Positions 1-7,223 of a stretch of DNA of 25,624 nucleotides are shown here, piece after piece (the stretch's first letter is position 1; each line of letters begins with the position of its first letter). Below the pieces are notes generated by a model, which worked only from the letters and a program-made list of their open reading frames with translations, ran no database searches and had not been told where the DNA came from. The stretch comes from JAGOUU01 sp964387745. Lineage in GTDB: Bacteria; Pseudomonadota; Gammaproteobacteria; JAGOUU01. Location: NCBI GenBank assembly GCA_964387745.1, contig CAYLXL010000030.1, forward strand, positions 1 through 25,624, in the 5' to 3' direction. Both the position numbers and the translations under genes were made by a program.

Positions 1-66
<66 letters not shown>

Positions 67-78
67 CTTGATTTGGCT

Positions 79-107
79 ATTATACCTAACACCTGCAGTA
101 CATACAA
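79..107 (-). promoter_or_regulatory. Sigma70-type promoter of the initiator tRNA
   Basis: On the minus strand a perfect -10 box TATAAT (79-84) is preceded, after exactly 17 bp, by TTGTAT (102-107) as the -35 box. Transcription would start near position 72, about six bases before the first tRNA base. That very short leader is typical of a dedicated tRNA promoter. The -35 box matches the consensus at only three of six positions. Confidence 0.65.
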
Positions 108-140
108 CTGTTATCCTTAAAATTGTTTAAGAATATATTG

Positions 141-857
141 TTATACTGGTGCTGGTGATTTTGGTCTAGCTGCTTCATCTGAAGCTACAACTTCAGCACC
201 CGCAACTTCATCTAGATGATCTGCGACTACTGGCTGTGCAACAACTTCTGGCTGTGCAACAACTGCTGGCTGTACAGCAACTACTGGCTGTCCTACAACT
301 GCTGGCTGTCCTACAACTCCTTCTTGCTCTAGAGCAGCTTGTTGGTGGTATTCAGCAGCTTCCTGACGAAGAGCCATAAGTTTTTTATAGACAAGACTAA
401 GACCTATAACAACCAGTGGTGCTATAAATATAATTGGTAAACCTACAGCTAGAGCCCCGAAGCCAATACCAGCCATAACATGGGCAAAGCCAGCAGAAAC
501 AGCCATAGTTGAGATGTGAGTAAACTTATATAATAACAATCCACTCAGAGCAGTATAAAATGTAGCTGCCATCCCAAATATTACTTTCTTAAATAAAGGG
601 AACTGAGACGTGTTTTTAAGTATATCGTAAAAACTCATTGCTAAAATAGCAGTTAGCATAGCAAGACCTGCAGATATTAACACCCCAAAAACAATTGGTG
701 ACAAAGTTAATAGCCCCATTGCTGCAAGAAAAGACGATGTCAAAACAAAACCAAATGTTCCTACCAACGCAACGCAGCATACCCAAAAAATTACGTTTAA
801 TGCCAAGATGATTCCTGCACCCGCTTCATTATCTACTTCAACTCTATGATTAGCCAT
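141..857 (-). CDS. Unrecognised membrane protein with a hexapeptide-repeat tail
   Basis: I do not recognise this 238-residue protein. After a short polar N-terminus (1-13), hydrophobic stretches at about 15-42, 44-75, 92-112 and 119-157 suggest four or five membrane segments. A polar, Gln/Glu-rich linker (about 158-179) follows, then six degenerate hexapeptides (180-215) of the pattern xVVxQP, and an acidic, Ala-rich tail ending KSPAPV. There is no obvious cleavable signal peptide and no catalytic motif. The ATG is supported by a GAGGT ribosome-binding site about nine bases upstream. The gene lies between the initiator tRNA and a divergently transcribed YceI gene. Four-helix membrane proteins with low-complexity tails are common among secreted or envelope proteins of intracellular bacteria, but nothing here proves secretion. 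Confidence 0.75.
   Translation of the reverse strand: MANHRVEVDNEAGAGIILALNVIFWVCCVALVGTFGFVLTSSFLAAMGLLTLSPIVFGVLISAGLAMLTAILAMSFYDILKNTSQFPLFKKVIFGMAATFYTALSGLLLYKFTHISTMAVSAGFAHVMAGIGFGALAVGLPIIFIAPLVVIGLSLVYKKLMALRQEAAEYHQQAALEQEGVVGQPAVVGQPVVAVQPAVVAQPEVVAQPVVADHLDEVAGAEVVASDEAARPKSPAPV
231..320 (-). repeat. Five tandem 18-bp units in the coding sequence
   Basis: Five consecutive 18-bp units start at 231, 249, 267, 285 and 303. Each begins tggctgt on the plus strand, and together they encode GVVGQP, AVVGQP, VVAVQP, AVVAQP and EVVAQP. A sixth, decayed unit (VVADHL) follows toward the C-terminus. The period is a multiple of three, so unit gain or loss would keep the frame. Neighbouring units are the most alike (the first two, and the last two, differ at only one or two bases), as expected from recent slippage or duplication. 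Confidence 0.9.
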
Positions 858-1010
858 AGTTTATTTACCTCACTATATTGAAAAATGTACTCTATCATAA
901 ATTAAGTTGGCTTACAATAACCCTATCTGCAAATTAATAAATACTATCTTTCTAAAAATATAAAGTGCTATATTTATACTATATAAAACAATTATCTAAA
1001 GGGATTTAGA

Positions 1011-1649
1011 ATGCTAAAACAACTGTCCATTACGGCTCTATTATTTACCGCTACCCACCCCATTTTCGCCCAACAACCAACAAATATCAAAGACTTACCT
1101 TCCGGCGATTACTACGTCGATAAAAACCATGCCAGTTTAACCTTTAAAGTAAACCATCTAGGGCTATCTAACTATACGATGCGATTTACAGATTTTGATG
1201 CCGTGCTCACTTACAACCAAGCAGATCCAACCAAAAGCAAAGTTGAAGTCAATATTAACCCCTTATCTATCAAAACAGATTTCACCGAACCTAATCGAGT
1301 TAATTTTGACCAAGAATTATCCAATAAACCAGAATGGCTCAATGCTACAAAATTCCCAACTATAACTTTTAAATCAAAAAACGTCTTCATTGCTGAAGAT
1401 TATAAAACTGGTGTAATTGCTGGTGATTTGACCATGCTGGGGGTTACTAAACCAGTTAATCTTAATGTTACTTTAAATGGCAGCTATAAATTACACCCTA
1501 TGACACAATTACCAAGCATGGGATTCTCTGCAACCACAGAATTCAACCGCAAAGACTGGGGCATGGATTACTTAACTCCAAATGTTGGCGAAGTGGTAAA
1601 AGTCATTATCGAAATTGAATTCATAAAAAAAGAAAAAGCTGAGGGTTAA
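1011..1649 (+). CDS. YceI-family periplasmic protein (first copy)
   Basis: A 212-residue protein with a likely signal peptide (K3 to A20, cleavage before QQ). It is followed by a YceI-like lipid-binding beta-barrel domain over roughly residues 30-207. Family hallmarks visible are the DKNHASLTFKVNHLG opening, the FPTITFKSK strand, GDLTMLGVTKPVNLNV, and the closing GFSATTEFNRKDWGMDY. YceI proteins bind isoprenoid or polyprenyl chains in a hydrophobic barrel; the physiological role is usually unknown. The ATG is preceded by AAAGGGA. A cytochrome b561 gene starts nine bases after the stop and a second YceI gene follows it, so the three look like one transcript. Confidence 0.9.
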   Translation: MLKQLSITALLFTATHPIFAQQPTNIKDLPSGDYYVDKNHASLTFKVNHLGLSNYTMRFTDFDAVLTYNQADPTKSKVEVNINPLSIKTDFTEPNRVNFDQELSNKPEWLNATKFPTITFKSKNVFIAEDYKTGVIAGDLTMLGVTKPVNLNVTLNGSYKLHPMTQLPSMGFSATTEFNRKDWGMDYLTPNVGEVVKVIIEIEFIKKEKAEG

Positions 1650-1658
1650 GTCAATCCT

Positions 1659-2240
1659 ATGAGTACTCGATACACTAAAACGGCCGTTATTCTCCATTGG
1701 CTGATTGCAATTGCTATTATTAGCCAGATCATCATGGGCCTATGGATGGTCGAGGCTATTGACGAACCTGCCAGCAAAGCCTTGGCTTTTAAAGTTTACC
1801 ANNNNNNNNNNATAGGCTTAACGGTACTCTGGTTAGTTGTCCTACGCTTGATTTGGCGAATTTTCCATCGCCCACCTGCCCTACCTAAAAGCATGGCGCG
1901 CTGGGAAGTTTTTGCAGCTCACTTGGCACATTATTGTTTGTATCTATTAGCTCTGGTTATTCCTCTATTAGGCTGGGCAATGGTGTCAGTAAATCCTTAT
2001 GGACTGACGACGATGTATTTTAATTTTTTTCAATGGCCTGATATCACGTGGCTCGCAAACTCCCCTAATAAAGATTCTTACTTTGATTTTTTTAAAGAGG
2101 CCCATGAGTTTTCAGCTAATATTATTATACTATTTATAGCTATCCATGTTCTGGCAGGATTAAAACACCATTTTATCGATAAAGATGATATCCTGATCAG
2201 GATGTTGCCGTTTTTATCTAAAAAAAATAAGGATATCTAA
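1659..2240 (+). CDS. Cytochrome b561 (diheme membrane protein), with assembly gap
   Basis: A prokaryotic b561-type four-helix diheme protein of the inner membrane (CybB/YodB family), which exchanges electrons with the quinone pool. It starts TKTAVILHWLIA (H13 a heme ligand) and has helices at about 8-30, 52-68, 85-108 and 150-170. The last-helix histidines H149 and H163 are candidate ligands (AHEFSAN and IAIHVLAG). The usual second-helix HKS heme-ligand motif should lie between Y47 and IGLTVLW, but those bases are replaced by Ns. The reading frame is otherwise open and in phase on both sides. Length is normal for the family. It sits between two YceI genes, echoing the yceJ-yceI pairing of E. 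coli. The stop overlaps the next start (TAATG). Confidence 0.9.
   Translation: MSTRYTKTAVILHWLIAIAIISQIIMGLWMVEAIDEPASKALAFKVYXXXXIGLTVLWLVVLRLIWRIFHRPPALPKSMARWEVFAAHLAHYCLYLLALVIPLLGWAMVSVNPYGLTTMYFNFFQWPDITWLANSPNKDSYFDFFKEAHEFSANIIILFIAIHVLAGLKHHFIDKDDILIRMLPFLSKKNKDI
1802..1811. other. Assembly gap of ten Ns
   Basis: Ten undetermined bases lie inside the cytochrome b561 gene. The codon just before the run starts CA, so it encodes His or Gln. The family usually has five residues (such as Gln-Leu-His-Lys-Ser) between this Tyr and the Ile-Gly that follows, but the gap allows only four. The run is therefore probably a placeholder; 13 missing bases would fit better and also keep the frame. 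Confidence 0.95.
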
Positions 2241-2803
2241 TGCGATTGATAACAGGATTGTTAACTCTACTATCTATCAATGTATCTATCAATATATGGG
2301 CTAGCCAATGGGATATAATCCCTGAACAAAGCAGTATAACTTTTCATGGTACAAACTCAGGCAGTGCCTTTGATGGCACTTTCAAAAGCTGGAACGGTAA
2401 TATTGAGTTTGATCCTAATAACCTAGCTTCTTCAGTGGCATTTATTTATGTTGATCTTACTTCTGTAGAAACCAATAATAAGACTTATAATACTACATTA
2501 GCGACTAGCGAATGGTTTGATCTCAAAAGCTTTCCAAAAGCAGTTTATAAGACTACAAGTTTTATAAAAGACAATACTAAACCCAATCATTATACCGTCA
2601 ATGGTACTTTAGATATAAAAAATATATCGATCCCTGTCGTAATGGATGCTGAGATCATTATTAATGGTAATACAGCCAGTTTAAATGGCAAAGCTGTGGT
2701 GAATCGCCTTAATTTTGATCTAGGTAAAAAACCTGATCCTGATGGTAAGTGGGTGTCAGCGCAGATACCTTTGGATATCAAAGTACAAGCGAAAAAATTG
2801 TGA
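2240..2803 (+). CDS. YceI-family periplasmic protein (second copy)
   Basis: A 187-residue YceI-like protein with a signal peptide (MRLITGLLTLLSI..., likely cleaved after A21). The barrel domain starts at SQWDIIPEQSSITFHGTNSG and shows the family strands FKSWNGNIEFDP, FPKAVYKTTSF, YTVNGTLDIKNISIPV and the end NRLNFDLGKKPDPDGKWV. It is clearly diverged from the first copy and more like the short 'polyisoprenoid-binding' type. Its ATG shares one base with the cytochrome stop (TAATG), and AAGGA lies seven bases upstream, so it is translationally coupled. It ends 28 bp before the convergent neighbour, with no visible terminator between them. Confidence 0.9.
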   Translation: MRLITGLLTLLSINVSINIWASQWDIIPEQSSITFHGTNSGSAFDGTFKSWNGNIEFDPNNLASSVAFIYVDLTSVETNNKTYNTTLATSEWFDLKSFPKAVYKTTSFIKDNTKPNHYTVNGTLDIKNISIPVVMDAEIIINGNTASLNGKAVVNRLNFDLGKKPDPDGKWVSAQIPLDIKVQAKKL

Positions 2804-2831
2804 TAAATTAACGGGCATTTCAAAAAAATTA

Positions 2832-3938
2832 TCACCCTGCTGCAGAAGAATATCTTATCCACTTTGCATCTATAAGATTTTCTGGTTTAGTGTCTTGATA
2901 TCTGCCATTTTGCCATAAAAAAACTCCTGATTTAGTGGCCACAAAAAACGGTTTACTTACCCGATCAGGAATTGCTGATATTGCATAAGGCGTTGCCTTT
3001 ATGACTAAATTATGTTTTCTTTGCTGACTTAGAACAGATAAAATATTTGCTATTAAAGAATCATCGACTACATTAGCAAAGTCCAAGTTTAGAGTCCCAG
3101 ATCCAGCACATATTGTTTGGTCACCAGCAGAGAAACAAGAAAAAAGCCTTATTTTTGTCAAACTCGTAGCTTTATTAATCATATTACCAATCTTTTTACC
3201 TACTTCTTTTTTATGACCACAAAAATTACCTATTTTCATTTGGTATTCTTTTGTTTCAGGAGTTAATGGCGTAGCATAAATCTGGTAAAATCTGGGGTAA
3301 TGACCAAGTACATCTAAGTTCTCAACTCGTAAGCTGTTAGCCATATCCAACAATTCAGTTGCATGAAAACATATTCTAATATTTTCTGCAGGTGTCTTGC
3401 TGGTTGATGCTCGATAAGATTTATTAATAATAATATTACGCACAACTGTAGCCATTTCTGGATCTGACAGCTGATCTTTATTTATAAAAATGATTCTATC
3501 TACTTTACTTTTATCAATTGGCTTTTTATCGGTGTATGAATCAAGCTCTCTACGAAGGGAGTCTTCAATAGCGCAGGCTATTAATTCTCTATATGATTGA
3601 TCACATATCTTCTCAACATGAGACTTTAAGGGCGAAAAATAAGCTTTCTGGGTCCCGTGCATTTGCATTAAGCTTTCTGTTTTTACAAACAAATAAAGAC
3701 GCAAAACTAGACTTTTGATGACTTCGTCTTCAGGATAAAGATCTAAAATTTTCTGAACATGGTCATTCAGCTTGCCTATTCCAGCAAGAGTTTTAGGTTT
3801 TGATTGCAATATCTCTATTATAGAAAATAAATTTAATATCGCACTTTGGATATCGAAGTCATTATAATTTACAGAAGCAAGCAGCGGCTTCAAGTTGCCA
3901 TGCTTTATTGCGCTTTTATAATCTAAAACAGCAGGCAT
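2832..3938 (-). CDS. Unrecognised soluble protein; C-terminal half resembles a caspase-like (CHAT/C80) domain
   Basis: With the ATG at 3938 this is a 368-residue protein without signal peptide or membrane segments. A TTG further upstream would add eight residues, but AAAGGA at 3946-3951 sits seven bases before the ATG. The N-terminal 140 residues are helical. From about residue 190 the pattern is that of caspase-like folds: a strand ending in Gly-His (LDVLGH, H213), an amphipathic helix (KKEVGKKIGNMINKA), then a strand ending in Cys-x-Ser-Ala-Gly (IRLFSCFSAG, C268). After these come a helix (SLIANILSVLSQ) and a strand (NLVIKATPYAIS). H213 and C268 are 55 residues apart and could form a His-Cys dyad; H242 is an alternative. 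The function is unknown. It may be a protease, a toxin-like effector, or an unrelated alpha/beta protein. It follows nuoN by 71 bp on the same strand. Confidence 0.75.
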   Translation of the reverse strand: MPAVLDYKSAIKHGNLKPLLASVNYNDFDIQSAILNLFSIIEILQSKPKTLAGIGKLNDHVQKILDLYPEDEVIKSLVLRLYLFVKTESLMQMHGTQKAYFSPLKSHVEKICDQSYRELIACAIEDSLRRELDSYTDKKPIDKSKVDRIIFINKDQLSDPEMATVVRNIIINKSYRASTSKTPAENIRICFHATELLDMANSLRVENLDVLGHYPRFYQIYATPLTPETKEYQMKIGNFCGHKKEVGKKIGNMINKATSLTKIRLFSCFSAGDQTICAGSGTLNLDFANVVDDSLIANILSVLSQQRKHNLVIKATPYAISAIPDRVSKPFFVATKSGVFLWQNGRYQDTKPENLIDAKWIRYSSAAG

Positions 3939-3945
3939 TTTCAAA

Positions 3946-3951
3946 TCCTTT
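3946..3951 (-). promoter_or_regulatory. Ribosome-binding site deciding the start at 3938
   Basis: AAAGGA on the minus strand lies seven bases before the ATG at 3936-3938. The upstream in-frame TTG at 3960-3962 has no comparable site, so the shorter protein is preferred. Confidence 0.75.
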
Positions 3952-4009
3952 CGAAAAACCAACAGAATCCAATGACGTTAGAACCCACTGACTTCCATTA
4001 AATATAGCT

Positions 4010-5554
4010 TTAATTAAAAACTACTGTACACCAAGAAAAAAGTGCTTGATTATATAGCCCTAATGCTAAGACTATTAAACAATTCACACTGATAAGATAC
4101 TTCAGATCACAAGGTAAATTATCATTGGCTTGATTAAGTACCGAAGTATGAGAAATATCCGGATGTTCGAAGAACATAAGCCAAATGATCTTTAGATAAT
4201 AAAAAGCACCTACCACTGAAAATAAAACAACACCAACTGCTGTAGAAAAATACCCTGCTTTAATAATAGCCTGAATGATAGCCATCTTGGCAAAAAAACC
4301 AACAAATGGTGGCACGCCAGCCATAGAAAACAACACCATCATAAGCATTAAAGCTAACCATGGCTGTTTATAATACAATCCTCTATAATCTTGTAGATTT
4401 ACTAATTCAAATTTACTATTACCAAAAAATAAAATAAAACCAAAGATTGCAAGCGATGTAATAGCATAAATAATGACATAGAATAAAGCTACATGGTAAG
4501 CTCCTGCAGCTAAACCTAACAAGATAAATCCCATATGACTTATTCCAGAATAAGCGAGTAATCGCTTGAACTCTGTTTGCACTAAAGCTGCTATGCTACC
4601 CCAGGCAATAGATAATACACCAATTGAAAATAATACATAACTCCAACTTGTCATGGCAGGCAGAAGAGCCTGTAATAACCTTACAGCCATACCAAAAGCA
4701 GCTAGTTTTGGCGCAACGGCTATAAACAAAGCCACTGGCGTTGGCGCACCTTGATAGACATCAGGCATCCACATATGAAAAGGCGCTGCACCAAATTTAA
4801 AGGCTATACCTACGCAGATAAATATTAAACCTAATAAATAAGCTGGATTAGTAACATCAGTAAATTTAGCTATGTCAGCTAAAACAAGACTCCCTGTCAT
4901 GCCATATAATATAGAAATACCAAACAATAAAATACCAGAAGCAATTGCACCCATAACAAAATATTTTAATGCCGCTTCTCCTGCTCGAGCAGAGTCTCTT
5001 TGCATCGCTACCATGGCATAGATAGGCAGCGAAAATAACTCTAAGCCCAAATATAAAGTTAACATATTAGCAGCACTAATTAAGACCATCATGCCCAGAA
5101 AAGAAAACAAGCCCAGAACATAATATTCACCAGCAAATATTTTATTGTTTTTTAAATAGTTATCACTATAGTAAAAGCTGATAACAATAAATAAACCCAT
5201 AAATAATTTTAGAATAATATTTAATCTATCACTGGCTATCATATTATTAACTAAATTATCTACTACTATATTCTCTGCACTCACATAACCAAAATAATTT
5301 AAGATATCTTGTTGATAACAAACTAAAGCTACTACAGTAATTAAAATACCATTGGCTAACCAAAACGATAAATTATGTTTTTTATAAAAAGAATGTCCGA
5401 GCGCTTCTTGAGTTAAAGTTGAATCTTGGTTTGGAGCAGATCTATTAAAATAGACATCCAAAATTAATAACAGAGATGCTAAGCACAACAAGCTAAATTC
5501 TGGCAAAGCTATCAATAAAGAATGACCGTATTCTGTAGAAAAGAAATTACTCAT
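4010..5554 (-). CDS. nuoN: NADH-quinone oxidoreductase subunit N
   Basis: Antiporter-like proton-pumping subunit of the membrane arm of complex I, and the last gene of the nuo operon. The 514-residue protein is hydrophobic throughout, as expected for about 14 helices. Charged residues that form the proton path in this family are visible inside membrane segments: E172 (LYLGLELFSLP), K197 (AALKYF), K253 (AFKFGAAPFHMW) and K284 (VAPKLAAF). The conserved LLAYSGISHMGFILLG segment follows at about 333-348. The start is 28 bp after nuoM, with only a weak purine-rich site (GGGAC) upstream. Somewhat longer than E. coli NuoN (485), mostly in the N-terminal third. Confidence 0.97.
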   Translation of the reverse strand: MSNFFSTEYGHSLLIALPEFSLLCLASLLLILDVYFNRSAPNQDSTLTQEALGHSFYKKHNLSFWLANGILITVVALVCYQQDILNYFGYVSAENIVVDNLVNNMIASDRLNIILKLFMGLFIVISFYYSDNYLKNNKIFAGEYYVLGLFSFLGMMVLISAANMLTLYLGLELFSLPIYAMVAMQRDSARAGEAALKYFVMGAIASGILLFGISILYGMTGSLVLADIAKFTDVTNPAYLLGLIFICVGIAFKFGAAPFHMWMPDVYQGAPTPVALFIAVAPKLAAFGMAVRLLQALLPAMTSWSYVLFSIGVLSIAWGSIAALVQTEFKRLLAYSGISHMGFILLGLAAGAYHVALFYVIIYAITSLAIFGFILFFGNSKFELVNLQDYRGLYYKQPWLALMLMMVLFSMAGVPPFVGFFAKMAIIQAIIKAGYFSTAVGVVLFSVVGAFYYLKIIWLMFFEHPDISHTSVLNQANDNLPCDLKYLISVNCLIVLALGLYNQALFSWCTVVFN

Positions 5555-5582
5555 ATTTTATAAAGTCCCAAATCAACCTGCA

Positions 5583-7142
5583 TTACTCAGCATTACTACT
5601 AATTTTTGTTTGTTCGACATTGATATTATTGTAAGTGCTATCAACAATTTGTGTTACTGATGTATTCATAACATCGGTAAGCGGTTTAGGATAGACACCA
5701 AAAAATAACACAAAAATAGCTAAAGTAGTTAAAATTATCGTCTCACGTAAATTAAGATCATGTAAGTTTGCTACTTTTTCATTAGCAACATCGCCAAATA
5801 TAACTCGTTTATACATCCACAAAGTAAATACTGCTGCTAATATTAACGTTGATGCTGCGCATAGTGCCACCCAAAAACTCAACTGAAAACTAGTTAAGAT
5901 AACCAATAATTCACCGACGAATCCCGATGTCCCTGGTAGACCAGCGTTGGCCATAGCAAATAACATCATAAAGCTAGCAAATACAGGCATAGTATTAACC
6001 ACACCACCGTAAGAAGAGATATCTCGGCTGTGCACACGGTCATATAAAACCCCTACGCACAAGAATAAAGCACCTGAGATAAACCCATGCGATATCATCT
6101 GAATCATCGCACCTTGCATGCCCATAATAGCTGTTTGTTTTGTTTGAGCATCATTAGTTAACAAAAACATAGCAAACACACCGAGAGTCACAAACCCCAT
6201 ATGGGCAATCGAAGAATAAGCAATTAAACGCTTCATATCTTTTTGCATTACAGCAACTATCCCAATATAAACAATAGCTATCAAAGACAGAGCTATCATT
6301 GCATTAGCAAAATAGATACAAGCATCTGGAACTATGGGCAAGCAGAAACGAATAAAGCCATAACCACCCATCTTAAGCATAATAGCCGCTAAGATAACTG
6401 ATCCACCTGTTGGTGCTTCTACGTGTGCATGCGGCAACCAAGTATGTACAGGCCACATCGGTACTTTGACAGCAAATGCTATAAAAAACGCAATAAAAAT
6501 AAACTGTTGAGCAGCTAAATCAAAATTTAACTTAGCCGGGGTTAAATCTGCTAAATTAAAGCTATCAGCTTGATTGCCAAGATACAATAGCGCAACAAGC
6601 ATTAAAATAGAACCTAGAAAAGTATATAAAAAGAACTTAATACTAGCATTAATACGATTAGCACCGCCCCAAATACCAATAATTAAAAACATTGGAATCA
6701 GCATCGCTTCCCAAAAGAAATAAAATAAGATAACGTCACGGGCAGCGAATACACCACACATTAACCCGGCCATCATTAAAAAAGCTGCTAAATATTGGTT
6801 AAGGTTCTGCGATGTAGCACGCCAGCCAGCCATAACGACAATAGGCGTAAAAAAAGTAGTCAATAATATCAATGGCAACGCTATCCCATCTATAGCTATG
6901 TCATAATAAATATTTAATGCGGGTAGCCACAGAACCTTTTCTTGAAATTGAAAGTCAGCACTGCTTTGATCAAAGTTAATATAAAGCATCAAAGAGATAG
7001 CAAACGTTGCCATTGCAATAACAAATGCTAACTTACGATTTAAGCTAATTTTACGTGCATCGCTGCCTATATAAAGCAGTAAAAAGCCACCAAAAATTGG
7101 TAACCAAATTGTAAGACTAAGTAAATGGTTATACAAATTCAA
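5583..7142 (-). CDS. nuoM: NADH-quinone oxidoreductase subunit M (TTG start)
   Basis: Proton-pumping, antiporter-like membrane subunit of complex I, 519 residues, hydrophobic throughout. Key charged residues are visible in membrane segments: E145 (FYFFWEAMLIP), K226 (FAVKVPMWPVHTWLPHAHVEAPTGGSVILA) and K257 (AIMLKMGGYG). LIAYSSIAHMGFVTLG is the conserved discontinuous-helix segment. The start is a TTG at 7142 preceded by AGGGGG six bases upstream; the next in-frame Met is more than 40 residues inside, within a membrane helix, so the TTG is convincing. Upstream lies a 236-bp gap from nuoL holding hairpins and a palindromic element, unlike the tight spacing elsewhere in the operon. Confidence 0.97.
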   Translation of the reverse strand: MNLYNHLLSLTIWLPIFGGFLLLYIGSDARKISLNRKLAFVIAMATFAISLMLYINFDQSSADFQFQEKVLWLPALNIYYDIAIDGIALPLILLTTFFTPIVVMAGWRATSQNLNQYLAAFLMMAGLMCGVFAARDVILFYFFWEAMLIPMFLIIGIWGGANRINASIKFFLYTFLGSILMLVALLYLGNQADSFNLADLTPAKLNFDLAAQQFIFIAFFIAFAVKVPMWPVHTWLPHAHVEAPTGGSVILAAIMLKMGGYGFIRFCLPIVPDACIYFANAMIALSLIAIVYIGIVAVMQKDMKRLIAYSSIAHMGFVTLGVFAMFLLTNDAQTKQTAIMGMQGAMIQMISHGFISGALFLCVGVLYDRVHSRDISSYGGVVNTMPVFASFMMLFAMANAGLPGTSGFVGELLVILTSFQLSFWVALCAASTLILAAVFTLWMYKRVIFGDVANEKVANLHDLNLRETIILTTLAIFVLFFGVYPKPLTDVMNTSVTQIVDSTYNNINVEQTKISSNAE

Positions 7143-7148
7143 CTAAAA

Positions 7149-7154
7149 CCCCCT
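7149..7154 (-). promoter_or_regulatory. Ribosome-binding site for the TTG start of nuoM
   Basis: AGGGGG on the minus strand lies six bases before TTG (7140-7142). It is one of the stronger sites in the operon and compensates for the weak start codon. Confidence 0.75.
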
Positions 7155-7160
7155 ATCTAT

Positions 7161-7207
7161 CGATGATAATTTCATCGCGCAAATCAGGTGCGAACACTGC
7201 TCGCGCC
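7161..7207 (-). other. Two small hairpins in the nuoM leader
   Basis: Two inverted repeats lie just upstream of the nuoM ribosome-binding site. CGATGA (7161-7166) pairs with TCATCG (7172-7177) across a five-base loop. GGTGCGA (7187-7193) pairs with TCGCGCC (7201-7207), including one G-T pair, across a seven-base loop. They may fold in the nuoL-nuoM transcript. No U-tract follows, so they are not intrinsic terminators. Confidence 0.5.
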
Positions 7208-7223
7208 TACAATTCCAAATCTT

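Noticed and set aside
231..320. CRISPR-like repeat array
   Set aside because: The units are directly adjacent without spacers, in frame with the gene, and degenerate toward one end.
858..1010. Divergent promoters between the membrane protein and the first YceI gene
   Set aside because: The gap surely holds regulatory sequence, but no -35/-10 pair on either strand exceeds what AT-rich DNA gives by chance, so none is called.
1800..1812. Frameshift or split pseudogene in cytochrome b561
   Set aside because: The frame stays open and family-like on both sides of the Ns, which are an assembly gap and not evidence of a mutation.
2590..2862. Minus-strand open frame overlapping the second YceI gene
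   Set aside because: It is the antisense of a well-supported YceI gene, with no family resemblance.
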